From DASUBV01 sp963822485 (GTDB taxonomy: Bacteria > Actinomycetota > Actinomycetes > Streptosporangiales > Streptosporangiaceae): a DNA stretch of 64,000 nucleotides. Shown piece after piece: positions 47,323-56,199 of this stretch (within the stretch, counting starts at the first letter, position 1; every line of letters begins with the position of its first letter). The notes beneath the pieces were generated by a model. It was not told where the DNA came from. It made no database searches and saw only the letters and a list, made by a program, of their open reading frames with translations. The stretch is from positions 558,001-622,000 of the forward strand of contig CAWGHW010000037.1 of the NCBI GenBank assembly GCA_963822485.1. The letters are read 5' to 3'. The translations under genes were made by a program, and so were the position numbers.

Positions 47323-48495
47323 TTACCTGGAGGTGGGCCAGGACCGTGTCACCGTGCGGAGCGCACCGACGGCGGCCAGATCGGGGCAGCCGGCCAGCGC
47401 CATCGCCTGCCTGAACTCCTCGCGGAGCAAGGCAAGCACGTCGGCGGCTCCGGCCGCGCCGCCGGCTGCCAGCCCCCACAGCGCAGGACGGCCGAGCATC
47501 GCCCCTGTGGCGCCGAGGGCGACCGCCTTGAGCACGTCAAGCCCACTGCGAACGCCACTGTCGAGTATCACCTCGCAGCGCCCGGCCACCGCGTCGATGA
47601 TCCGGGGAAGCGCCGCGATGCTCGGTACGGCTCCGTCGAGCTGCCTGCCGCCGTGATTGGAGACCACGATCCCGGCGACCCCGAGGCCGGCGGCGTGCCG
47701 GGCATCATCGGGATCGAGTATTCCCTTGAGAATCAGCGGCAAGCTGGTCTGCTCGGCCAGCCAGCCTACGTCTGCCCAGCTCAGCGACGGGTCGAAGATC
47801 GCTGCAGTATGACTTGCCACGGCCGACCGGCCCGGGGCGCCGGGCCAGCCCGGGTCGGCCTCGCCGCTGCGGGCCAGGTTTGCCGGGTAGATCCCGTCGG
47901 GAAACGTGAAGCCATTGCGCAGATCCCTGAGCCTGCGGCCGAGCTCCGGCACGTCCACGGTGAGAACGAGCGCGCGGCAGCCGGCCGCTTCCGACCGCCG
48001 CACTAGGTCGATGGTCATCCCCCGGTCGCGCAGCCAGTACAGCTGCGACCATATGCAGCCACCAGCCTGAGCAATCTGCTCGATACTCACGCTGCTCAGC
48101 ATCGCCGCTGTGTAAGGGATCCGCGCCTGTGCGCAGGCGGCGGCGAGCCCGAGCTCACCGTCTGGGTGGATCATCCGGAGGTAGGCCATCGGCGCCACGG
48201 CAACGGGCAGCGCCGCTTCGCAGCCGGCGAGCGTCGTCGCCGGCTCGCACGCCGACACGTCGGCCAGAACCCTGGGCACCAGGTAGACATCAGCGAAGGC
48301 GGCCAGATTCGCCTGCCGGGTGAGCTCTGCTCCGCTGCCTCCGGTGATGAAGTCCCATACCTGCGCCGGCAGCGCCGCCTCGGCGAGCTGCTCCGCGTCA
48401 GCGACACTGACCAGCGGCCCGGCTGGCCCGTCGATGGCACCGCGATCGGCAGCTGTCTCGCCGCCTGCCGCGCGACGCTGGACGGTATCGCTCAC
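47323..48495 (-). CDS. hmo: FMN-dependent alpha-hydroxy acid oxidase (4-hydroxymandelate oxidase type)
   Basis: 390 residues of the glycolate/lactate/mandelate oxidase family. WDFITGGSGAE, the QLYWLRDR substrate region, the flavin Lys in LILKGILDPDDA, the catalytic His in SNHGGRQLDGAV and the phosphate-binding DSGVRSGLDVLKAVALGA are all present. With hydroxymandelate synthase at 52558 and an aminotransferase at 56196 it completes the route to 4-hydroxyphenylglycine, so oxidation of 4-hydroxymandelate to 4-hydroxybenzoylformate is the likely reaction. The GTG at 48495 follows GGAGGG; an in-frame GTG at 48552 is possible. Divergent from the ligase operon. Confidence 0.85.
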   Translation of the reverse strand: MSDTVQRRAAGGETAADRGAIDGPAGPLVSVADAEQLAEAALPAQVWDFITGGSGAELTRQANLAAFADVYLVPRVLADVSACEPATTLAGCEAALPVAVAPMAYLRMIHPDGELGLAAACAQARIPYTAAMLSSVSIEQIAQAGGCIWSQLYWLRDRGMTIDLVRRSEAAGCRALVLTVDVPELGRRLRDLRNGFTFPDGIYPANLARSGEADPGWPGAPGRSAVASHTAAIFDPSLSWADVGWLAEQTSLPLILKGILDPDDARHAAGLGVAGIVVSNHGGRQLDGAVPSIAALPRIIDAVAGRCEVILDSGVRSGLDVLKAVALGATGAMLGRPALWGLAAGGAAGAADVLALLREEFRQAMALAGCPDLAAVGALRTVTRSWPTSR

Positions 48496-48789
48496 GGGTC
48501 CCTCCGACCGGCCGCTCCGAAAGGCTAGGTTCGCACCTACATGATCGGCCACCTGCCGATACGTCTCAAGGGCGTGGAGTGGCTTCGGACTCTTGTCAAA
48601 CCAGCCCGATCGAGTAACACTTGTCCGTGCTGGCAGAAACGCCCGTCAGGACCCATATTGGGTAGTGACAATGGCGTTTTCTGGCATTCCAGCATATTTG
48701 TGGCATAAGAATGGCCCAACAAGCGCAGCTTGCCTTCGGAAACTGGCCAGGGCCCGCTGGCCGTAGCCGGGCGAAGAGGGTGGGATCGG
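48496..48789. promoter_or_regulatory. Divergent promoter region of the cluster
   Basis: About 294 bp between hmo and the ligase operon, clearly less GC-rich than the genes. It contains the palindrome ACCCA-TAT-TGGGT at 48651-48663 and AT-rich hexamers suitable for -10 boxes (for example near 48690-48710). Probably drives both arms of the cluster. Confidence 0.55.
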
Positions 48790-50204
48790 GTGGGCGGAAG
48801 CGCGTACGCCCAGGTGACCGGCGGCGCATACCCGCAACTGGAGCCTGAGTGGGTTGACGAGGTGCTGCTGGCGGGCGCCGGCGGCGATGTGTGCTTGCAT
48901 CTGGGCGAGCCTGTCAGCCGGGATGAGCTGCGCCGGCTCGTGGCCGAGCGCCATCACGCTCTCGCTGACGCCGGGCTACGGCGCGGCGGCTCCATCGCGT
49001 TGTGCCTCGCACCCTCTCTGGCGTTCATCGCCAATCTGCTGGCCTCATGGCGGATAGGCGCGCAGGCGTCCCTGCTGGACCACCGGCTCACCCAGTACGA
49101 GGTAGACGTCGCGCTCCAGCGACTGCTGCCGCAAGTCGTCGTCACTGCCGAGCACTCCGCCGGCGGCCCATTGCGAGGCTTCGCCGAGATCACCGAGCGG
49201 GTGCGCACGTATCCCGGCCGGCCCGCCGCCACTAGTCACGCGGTCATCCAGCTGAGCTCCGGGTCAACGGGCCCGTCTAAGATCATCGCCCGAGATGCCG
49301 CGAATCTGGTCGAAGAGCTGCGGCGCTACACGATGATCGACGGCGTCCCTGGCGCCGGCGAGCGCATCGTGTCGCTCGCGTCGATGGTGCACGTGCTCGG
49401 ACTCGTCGGCGGCCTGCTCTACAGCCTGCACGCGGGCGTGAACCTGACGATCCCGGCCCGGATGACAGCGGACGGCATCCTGTCCGCCGTCGCTGCTGAC
49501 CGGCAGCCGACCACGCTGCTGGGCGTCCCTTTCCACATCGAGTTGCTGGCGGCGGTGCGCCAGCCGCCGGAGCTGCCACAGCTCACTGGCATGACCACCG
49601 GCGGCGAGCTCGTCCGCCCCGATGTCTACGCCGCGTTCGTGGACCGCTACAACGTGCGCCTCGGCAACATGTACGGGATGACGGAAGTCGGCGTCATCGC
49701 GACCGACCTGTTCGGCGCCCTCCGGCCCGCCGTGCGGCCGGCCCCGGCCTCACCGTCCGGGAAGAGGGCGGAGAGCTGCACGTCTCGCTGCCAGCCTCGC
49801 CTTACCTCGGCGACCAGGACCCGGAACGCTGGTCGGACGGATGGCTGCACACCAAGGACGCCGGCGGCGTTGATCGCGAGACCGGGCTGGTGCGGATCCT
49901 CGGCCGCCGGGACTCCCAGGTCTCCATCGGCGGCCTCAAGGTGGACCTGACCGAGGTTGAGCACACGATCGGCGCGCTGCCCGATGTCGCCGGGGTCGTC
50001 GTGGTGCATGACCACGCGATCGAGGCGTACCTGATGCTGGCGGACGGAGCTAACCCGTCGGCGGTGGAGCGCGAGATCACGACCCGGCTCGCCGCATACA
50101 AGCGCCCGCGGCGGCTGCACGTGGTTGACCAGCTACCGCGTACGGCCACCGGGAAGCTCGTCCGCCACCACGCTGCTCTCCGCGACAGCGGCCCGAGCGG
50201 GTGA
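48790..50204 (+). CDS. Stand-alone AMP-dependent acyl/aryl ligase (one frame break)
   Basis: Adenylate-forming enzyme of about 470 residues: A3 motif QLSSGSTGPSK, A5 GNMYGMTEVG, A8-type GRRDSQVSIGGLKVDLTEVE and A10 PRTATGKLV with the catalytic Lys. The frame changes near 49740 in a GGCCCCGG run; the next frame restores GELHVSLPASPYLGD and SDGWLHTKDAGG. GTG 48790 follows an AGAGGGTGG stretch. As first gene of an operon with two carrier proteins, it probably loads an acid, perhaps a phenylglycine or hydroxybenzoyl-type acid, onto one of them. Substrate specificity was not derived. Confidence 0.87.
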
Positions 50205-50292
50205 GCGACGCCGGCCACCGCCCGCGGCCTGTGCGGACGGCGGCCGCCGGGCTGTCGTGTCGAACGTCTCTCTCCGAAAGGAAGCGCCGACC

Positions 50293-50550
50293 ATGATCGA
50301 CGAGATCCGCCAGTTCGTGCTCGACTCGCTAGCGGACATGAACTACGACATCGACGATATCGACGACAACACCGTGCTCGGCCCGGCCGGCGCCGACCTG
50401 GAGTCGCTCGCCCTCGCCGAGCTCGCCGTGCGGGTGGAGGACCGGTTCGCGGTGAAGTTCGACGACGATGACAGCGAGATGCTCACCGGCATGACCGTCG
50501 GCGAGTTCTGCCACTCCGTCCTGATCCAGTCCGCGTCGGCGCCGCGCTAA
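50293..50550 (+). CDS. Acyl/peptidyl carrier protein 1
   Basis: 85 residues, strongly acidic, with the helix II phosphopantetheine site in GADLESLALAEL (Ser). N-terminal IDEIRQFVLDSLADM fits helix I. AAGGAAG precedes the ATG. The site reads ESL rather than the usual DSL. Two bases separate it from the second carrier protein gene. Confidence 0.85.
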   Translation: MIDEIRQFVLDSLADMNYDIDDIDDNTVLGPAGADLESLALAELAVRVEDRFAVKFDDDDSEMLTGMTVGEFCHSVLIQSASAPR

Positions 50551-50552
50551 CC

Positions 50553-50789
50553 GTGTCCGGCGCACCGCAGCGATCGGACGTCATCGCGATGCTCGCCACC
50601 TACGGTGACCGCGAGCCGGACCAGGTACCGGAAGGGATCGACTCCCTGGAACTGGCCTGGCTGATCTACCAGCTCGAGCAGCGTTACGGCGCACTTGACG
50701 TCGACGACGACATGATGACCCGAATGTCGACCGTCACTGGCGTGATCGACGTGCTGAAGGATCTGAGGGCCGGGTCATCACATGACTGA
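50553..50789 (+). CDS. Acyl/peptidyl carrier protein 2
   Basis: 78 residues with the phosphopantetheine site GIDSLELAWLIYQLEQRYG. GTG start; its end overlaps the ketosynthase start by 8 bp. Two consecutive carrier proteins suggest separate loading and extending acceptors. Confidence 0.82.
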   Translation: MSGAPQRSDVIAMLATYGDREPDQVPEGIDSLELAWLIYQLEQRYGALDVDDDMMTRMSTVTGVIDVLKDLRAGSSHD

Positions 50790-51953
50790 CGGAACCGCCT
50801 CGACTTCGGCGCCGACTGCCCGCAGGGGGACCGGCTCAGTGGTCGTGACCGGCACTGCCGTGCTCAGCGCGTATGGCCGGGGACCTGAGGCGCTGCTGTC
50901 CGGGTTGCTGTCTGGCCGGCCTTCGCGGCGGTCGAGCGATTCGATGTCGGCGCACGGCGGGCCCGCTTCGCGGCGACTATGCCAGGTGCCCCTGAACTGC
51001 TCACCGAGGTGACCCGCGCCGTCCGCGAGGCGTGTGACGACGCCGGCCTGTCGCCGTCCGACCGCGCCCGCAGCCCGCTGTTCCTCGCCATCCACGGCGA
51101 TCCGGCGATCGCACGGCCCGCGGAGGCCAGCAAGCCCAGGCTCGGGCCTGAGGCATTAACCGCCGCGGTGGCCGACGGCTGCGGCCTCACGGAACAGGGC
51201 ATCCGCTGCTACATGTCGGCATGCGTGGCGGCGAGCACCGCGATCGCCGACGCGGCCGCGATCATCGCCCGCGGTCACGCTGACCGCGTCGTGGTGGCCG
51301 GCGGGTACCTCGTCGAGTGCGACCAGTTCGCGCTGTTCGATGCCGGCCGCGTGCTTGCTGACGATGGCCAGGTGCGCCCGTTCAGCGCCGGGCGGCGCGG
51401 GCTGCTCCTCGGCGACGGCGTGGGCGCTGTCGTCCTGGAGTCGCGGGAGTCCGCACAGGCGCGACAGGCTCCGCCGGTCGCGCGGATGGCAGGCTGGGGT
51501 CGCGCCGGCGACGCGTACCACCCGTGCCAGCCGCACCCGGAAGGCCATGGCATGGCGCGGGCGGTCAATGCCGCGCTGCAGCGCGCCGGCATCGCCGCGG
51601 AGGATCTCGGCTACATCAACGCCCATGGGTCGGGCACCGGCCAGAGCGACCCGGCCGAGGCGAATGCGCTGCGGCTGGCGCTCGGCAACGCTGTCGCAAC
51701 CGTTCCGGTCAGCTCCACCAAGTCACTGCACGGTCAGGCCCTGGAGGCGTCCGGCGTGCTGGAACTGATCGTCACGCTGCTGGCGGCCCGCAAGGGCATG
51801 CTCCCGGTCAACGCCGGATTCCTCGGCACTGACGACAGATGCCGCCTCAGCCTGGTGCTGGACGAGGCGCTGCCCACCACCGCAGAGTTCGCGATGAGCC
51901 TCAACGCCGCATTCGGCGGCGCGAACACCGCGCTCGTTATCGGCCTGCCATGA
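50782..51953 (+). CDS. Beta-ketoacyl synthase, FabF-like (one frame break)
   Basis: About 390 residues. The nucleophile is intact (CYMSACVAAS), as is the first active-site His (INAHGSGTG). The second motif reads STKSLHGQALEASG, where FabF-type enzymes have GH, so Gln occupies the usual His position and a His lies two residues earlier. The frame changes near 50920 (one base missing in GGCCGGCC), after which FAAVERFDVGARRARF continues the domain. It probably condenses carrier-bound acyl units. The next gene, a half-length KS-like protein, overlaps by ATGA. Confidence 0.82.
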
Positions 51954-52543
51954 CACCGCTCCCGCCCGTCGCATCTCCGGGCCTTATCGCGCTGGCCGCG
52001 GCCGCGGCCGCGGCCGACCTGACGGTCTCATCGTCCGCGTCCTGGCCCGAGGCTGACGCCGACGTCGAGGTCACTCCGCTGGCCGGATTCATCGAGTCCA
52101 ATTTCAGCCCGCTGCTGGCTGAGGTCGCGGTGCGGGCCTTGCGCGGCCGTGATCAGCCGCAGGCATCCGGCAAGGTCACCGCCATCGTGGTGGTGACCGC
52201 CCTCGGCGATGTCACCACCGCGACCCGTACCGCCGCCGCGGTAGATGCCGGCGCGCGAGTTTCTCCGCTGCTGTTCTTCCAGTCGGTGCCGAACGCCGTC
52301 GCCGGCTACCTGGCCGCGCGGTGGCACCTGACCGGGCCGGTCGTATGCGTCAGCGGGACAAGCGCGGGGCTGGACGTGGCCGCACTGCTGATAGCAGACG
52401 GGGACGCGGACGAGGCCCTGGTGGTGCGCGTCGATCTGGCGGTGACCGAGGGCGACGCGGACCGCGCCGCCGCCATTCTCGTGACCGGCCCGGCGACCGA
52501 ACGACCGCGAACGCATGAACCCGAGGGGCCGTCAAACAGCTAG
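51950..52543 (+). CDS. Half-length KS-like partner protein
   Basis: 197 residues resembling only the N-terminal half of a thiolase-fold synthase (ketoacyl-synt_2 type): TPLAGFIESNFSPLLAEVAV, LFFQSVPNAVAGYLAARW, CVSGTSAGLDVAALLIADGD. The nucleophile position has Thr and no C-terminal half follows. ATGA overlap with the KS gene implies a stoichiometric complex, perhaps analogous to a chain-length-factor role. Function is inferred from position. Confidence 0.72.
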   Translation: MTPLPPVASPGLIALAAAAAAADLTVSSSASWPEADADVEVTPLAGFIESNFSPLLAEVAVRALRGRDQPQASGKVTAIVVVTALGDVTTATRTAAAVDAGARVSPLLFFQSVPNAVAGYLAARWHLTGPVVCVSGTSAGLDVAALLIADGDADEALVVRVDLAVTEGDADRAAAILVTGPATERPRTHEPEGPSNS

Positions 52544-52557
52544 GGGGAAAGGAAACG

Positions 52558-53652
52558 ATGAACATCGCCAGCATTGACCACGTCGAGCTCTATGTGGGTG
52601 ATGCGACCGCCGTGGCGCAGTCGCTGTGCGCTGCCTACGGCTTCCGCGTCTACGGCCACGGCGGCCCGGAGACGGGGCTGCCCGGGCAGCGCAGCGTCCT
52701 GCTTGGCCAGGGTGCCATCCGGATGCTGCTGACCTCGGGTCTCCACCAGGGCCATCCCGCTAGCCAGTTCGTGGCCAGGCACGGCGACGGCGTAGCCGTG
52801 GCCGCGTTTCGTACCGACAGCGCCGCCACCGCTTACACCGACGCGGTCACGGCCGGCGGCTCGGGCATCCGCCCGCCCCGCACCTGGGAGAACGACGAGG
52901 CGAGTGTGGTCAGCGCAGAGATCGCGGGTTTCGGCGACGTGGTCTATCGCTTCGTCGAGCGCCGCGGCTCGGACGCCGAGTTCCAGCCCGGCGTGATCGA
53001 GATGGAGCCAGGCGCCGCCGCCGGAGCGGACGACGACATGCTGTGCGTCATCGATCACGCGGCGGTGTGCGTGCCGGCCGGCGAGCTCGACACCACCATT
53101 GCCTTCCACGAGCAGGTGCTCGGCTTCACGGTCATCTTCCAGGAATACATCGAGATCGGCGGTCAGGGCATGATCTCGAAGGTGGTGCAGAGCCCGTCCG
53201 GCGGCGCCACATTCACGATCATCGAGCCGGACATCAGCCGCCACCGCGGGCAGATCGACGACTTCCTGGGCTGGCACGACGGCGCCGGGGTGCAGCACGT
53301 CGCGTTCCTGACCAAAGACATCGTGCACGCGGTCCGTACGCTCATCGGCCGGGGCGTCGAGTTCGCGGTAACGCCGTCGAGCTACTACGGCATGCTGGCC
53401 GCGCGCCTGGGCGCGACCGACCTCGAGGTCGAGGAGCTGCGGCCGCTCGGCATCCTGGTCGACCGTGACCACTGGGGGCAGATGTACCAGATCTTCGCGA
53501 AGTCGACGCACATCAGGCGCACGTACTTCCTCGAGCTGATTGACCGGCACGGCGCACGCACGTTCGGCACCAGCAACATCCCGGCGCTGTACGAAGCCAA
53601 GGAGCGCGAGCTCGCCGAGATCCGCGACAGCGCGGGCACGATCCGTGTCTGA
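52558..53652 (+). CDS. hmaS: 4-hydroxymandelate synthase (HPPD-family dioxygenase)
   Basis: 364 residues, two-domain Fe(II) dioxygenase. Metal ligands are His in CVIDHAAVCV, His in GAGVQHVAFLT and Glu in TYFLELIDRHGARTFG. The region TFTIIEPD replaces the Asn-containing NEP motif typical of homogentisate-forming HPPD, which favours hydroxymandelate synthase. It would convert 4-hydroxyphenylpyruvate to 4-hydroxymandelate. AGGGGGAAAGGA precedes the ATG. HPPD cannot be fully excluded, but the neighbouring oxidase and aminotransferase support HmaS. Confidence 0.87.
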   Translation: MNIASIDHVELYVGDATAVAQSLCAAYGFRVYGHGGPETGLPGQRSVLLGQGAIRMLLTSGLHQGHPASQFVARHGDGVAVAAFRTDSAATAYTDAVTAGGSGIRPPRTWENDEASVVSAEIAGFGDVVYRFVERRGSDAEFQPGVIEMEPGAAAGADDDMLCVIDHAAVCVPAGELDTTIAFHEQVLGFTVIFQEYIEIGGQGMISKVVQSPSGGATFTIIEPDISRHRGQIDDFLGWHDGAGVQHVAFLTKDIVHAVRTLIGRGVEFAVTPSSYYGMLAARLGATDLEVEELRPLGILVDRDHWGQMYQIFAKSTHIRRTYFLELIDRHGARTFGTSNIPALYEAKERELAEIRDSAGTIRV

Positions 53653-53695
53653 CCCGACGACCTGCCGGCCAGCCAGCCGAGAAAGGGAATGGCCC

Positions 53696-54667
53696 GTGAG
53701 CCCTTCGGTCACAGCGGCGTTCACGCTGACGGAAGAGGAGCGCTCGCTTCTCCCGTCGGACTCCGATGTCGAGTTCTACGCCGAGCACGGCTGGTACCTC
53801 ACCAAGAAGCTTTTCACCGATGACGAGGTCGACGAGCTGGTCGCGGCAAGCGAGCGGTACTACGCAGGCGAGCGCGACCGCAGGCTGCCCCAGCGGCCTC
53901 CGAAGCTGGCGTACTGGGATCCGTCCCATGGCGACGTGCAGCGCCACAACGATTACGTGCACTACGAGCACGACGGCCTGGCCAAGCTGCTGTCCAAGCC
54001 GCTGATCGGCGCCGTCGCTGCCGCCCTGGCCCGTGCCGACGCGATCCGCGTGTTCCAGTCGACGCTGATTTACAAGCCGCCGCTCGCCACGGAGCCGACC
54101 AACGTCGTGCCGTGGCACTTCGACAAGCACTACTGGTCGCCGTCAACTTCGGACAGGATGCTGACCGCCTTCATCCCGTTCCACGAATGCGGCGAGGAAA
54201 TGGGCACCATCACGATGATCGACGGCAGCCACCGGTGGCAGGAGATCCATCGCGATGACTCGGTGACCAGGCACTTCGCGGAGCGGAAAGCCAGCGACCT
54301 GGAGCGCATGCTGGAGGAGAACGCGGCGTACAACAACGCCAGGGTCGTCAAGGTCCCGATGGTCATTCCCAAGGGCCACATGAGCTTCCATCACTGCCGG
54401 ACCTACCACGGCAGCGGGGCCAACCGCAGCTCGCGTCCCCGCCGGGCCATCTCGTTCCATCTGCAGGACGGCGAGAACGCCTACCGCCCGTTCGTGCTGA
54501 GCACCGGCGAGACCCTCGTGTACAACCACGACGTGCTAGTGCGGCGCCTTCCCGATGGCCGTCCCGACTACGCGGATCCTGCCTTCTGTCCGGTTTTGTG
54601 GAGCAACCCGGAGCGTCCGGCTGACGAACATACCGCGCATACCGCGCATACCGTGCAGGAGGTCTGA
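53696..54667 (+). CDS. Phytanoyl-CoA dioxygenase (PhyH)-family oxygenase
   Basis: 323 residues, Fe(II)/2-oxoglutarate enzyme. The facial triad is visible as HFD in NVVPWHFDKHYW and a distal His in MSFHHCRTYHGSGANRS, with the Arg in RPRRAISFHL for 2-oxoglutarate. GTG 53696 lies 8 nt after AAAGGGAA. The C-terminus has a HTAHTAHT run from a 9-bp repeat. It probably hydroxylates a cluster intermediate; it ends one base before the DUF3050 gene. Confidence 0.85.
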   Translation: MSPSVTAAFTLTEEERSLLPSDSDVEFYAEHGWYLTKKLFTDDEVDELVAASERYYAGERDRRLPQRPPKLAYWDPSHGDVQRHNDYVHYEHDGLAKLLSKPLIGAVAAALARADAIRVFQSTLIYKPPLATEPTNVVPWHFDKHYWSPSTSDRMLTAFIPFHECGEEMGTITMIDGSHRWQEIHRDDSVTRHFAERKASDLERMLEENAAYNNARVVKVPMVIPKGHMSFHHCRTYHGSGANRSSRPRRAISFHLQDGENAYRPFVLSTGETLVYNHDVLVRRLPDGRPDYADPAFCPVLWSNPERPADEHTAHTAHTVQEV

Positions 54668-54668
54668 C

Positions 54669-55469
54669 ATGTCCCGCTATGACTGGGGCCAGCGGCACCA
54701 CGGGATCGTCCGCCTTGAGGAGCAGATCAGCGAGGCCAGGGACGCGGTCATCACGCACCCGATGTACGGCGCGCTGGACAGCCACCGCGCGATCCGGACG
54801 TTCCTTGAGCACCACGTGTTCGCCGTATGGGACTTCATGTCGCTGCTGAAGTCGCTGCAGCGCAACCTCACCTGCGTCGAGCTGCCGTGGGTGCCGACCG
54901 GACCGACCGGCAGCCGCCGCCTCATCAATGACATCGTGCTGGTCGAGGAGAGCGACGAGCTCCGCGGCGGCTTCATCAGTCATTTCGAGCTCTACCTCGA
55001 CGGCATGGCGCAGGCCGGTGCCGACACGTCGGTCATCCATGCCTTCATCGGCGAGCTCCGGGCCAGGCGGCCGGTACTCGAGGCGCTCGGCGAGGTCGGC
55101 GTGCCGGCGCCGGCGGCCGAGTTCGTCCGGCTCACCTGGAGCCTGATCGAGAGCGCGCCCGTCCATGCGCAGGCCGCGGCCTTCGCATTCGGCCGCGAGG
55201 ACCTGATCCCGGAGATGTTCCAGCAGGTCGTCGGCGTCAACAAGCGCCTCGGATCCCTGGACACGTTCGTCGACTACCTGGCTCGTCATATCGAGGTCGA
55301 CGGCGAGGAGCACACGCCGATGGCCATGCAGATGCTCGCTGACCTGTGCGGCGACGATGACGCCAAGTGGGCGGAGTGCGCCGACACGATCAAGCTCGCC
55401 CTCGCTGCGCGCGCCCGCCTGTGGGATGGCATCCTCGCCGCCATCGGCGACCCGGTGCCGGCGGCGTAG
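54669..55469 (+). CDS. DUF3050 protein (heme-oxygenase-like fold)
   Basis: 266 residues. HPMYGALDSHRAIRTFLEHH, FAVWDFMSLLKSLQRNLTCV and DIVLVEESDEL mark DUF3050. The helical fold and the spaced His/Glu/Asp residues resemble heme-oxygenase-like diiron oxidases, but activity of this family is not established to my knowledge. AGGAGG precedes the ATG. Last gene of the ligase-to-oxygenase operon, so probably a tailoring enzyme acting with the PhyH protein. Confidence 0.8.
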   Translation: MSRYDWGQRHHGIVRLEEQISEARDAVITHPMYGALDSHRAIRTFLEHHVFAVWDFMSLLKSLQRNLTCVELPWVPTGPTGSRRLINDIVLVEESDELRGGFISHFELYLDGMAQAGADTSVIHAFIGELRARRPVLEALGEVGVPAPAAEFVRLTWSLIESAPVHAQAAAFAFGREDLIPEMFQQVVGVNKRLGSLDTFVDYLARHIEVDGEEHTPMAMQMLADLCGDDDAKWAECADTIKLALAARARLWDGILAAIGDPVPAA

Positions 55470-55479
55470 CGAAGGCCCG

Positions 55480-56199
55480 CTAGCCAGTAGCTAGTGGTGC
55501 CACTGCCGCGCCCGCTGGTGCCACTGCCGCGCCGGGCCAGCCGACGGCCTCCATGACGAACGGCGCCGCGCCGGCCAGCGCCGCCGCGGCGCGAAAGCCC
55601 GGCGGCGCAGGGACGTCGGTAACCCGATGCGGGCCCGTCGGCTCGGCGCAGCTGACAACATCGCGGCTGCGAACCGCGATCTTGAGGTTGGGCCAGAGGC
55701 GGCCGCCGGCCGCCTTGACGACCGCCTCCTTGCGGGCCCACAGGTGGGTGAACCGGTCCGCTCGCTCGCTGGCGTCGCGACCCGCCGTGACGTACCCGAA
55801 CTCATCGGGCGCAAAGTACCGGGCGGACAGCGCGATCGTGTCCAGGCCAGGTACCAGTTGCTGAATGTCGACACCCACCGGGCGGCCGGTGCTGGTGGCC
55901 GCCGCGATCATGTGTCCCGAGTGCGAGAGGCTGGTGTGCAGGCCGGACCATGGCGGCGTCAGCTCGGGCTTGCCGTGCCGGCCGGGGATCCAGGTGAGGT
56001 CCGCGGACCGCGTTCTCAGCTCGTGGCCGGCCAGGATCCGGAGCGCGCCGTGCGCGACCGTGAACCGCTGCCGGTCGCGCGGGCTCAGGAAGGCCGCAGC
56101 GCGGGCTCGCTCGCTGTCATCGAGCACGTCACGGCAGATGGCCGCGACATCTGGTGGCACGTCGACGGGAACGATCCAGACGCGGACGAGATCGGTCAC
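55480..56199 (-). CDS. Sfp-type 4'-phosphopantetheinyl transferase
   Basis: 239 residues with GVDIQQLVPG and WARKEAVVKAAGG, the paired Mg/CoA motifs. It would convert the two carrier proteins to holo form. Its GTG overlaps the aminotransferase stop. The C-terminus, AAVAPAGAAVAPLATG, comes from a 21-bp duplication (55495-55536). Confidence 0.9.
   Translation of the reverse strand: MTDLVRVWIVPVDVPPDVAAICRDVLDDSERARAAAFLSPRDRQRFTVAHGALRILAGHELRTRSADLTWIPGRHGKPELTPPWSGLHTSLSHSGHMIAAATSTGRPVGVDIQQLVPGLDTIALSARYFAPDEFGYVTAGRDASERADRFTHLWARKEAVVKAAGGRLWPNLKIAVRSRDVVSCAEPTGPHRVTDVPAPPGFRAAAALAGAAPFVMEAVGWPGAAVAPAGAAVAPLATG

Noticed and set aside
52558..53652. Tyrosine-catabolic HPPD
   Set aside because: The Asn-containing NEP motif is absent, and the gene is in one cluster with a hydroxy acid oxidase and an Hpg-type aminotransferase, not with homogentisate genes.
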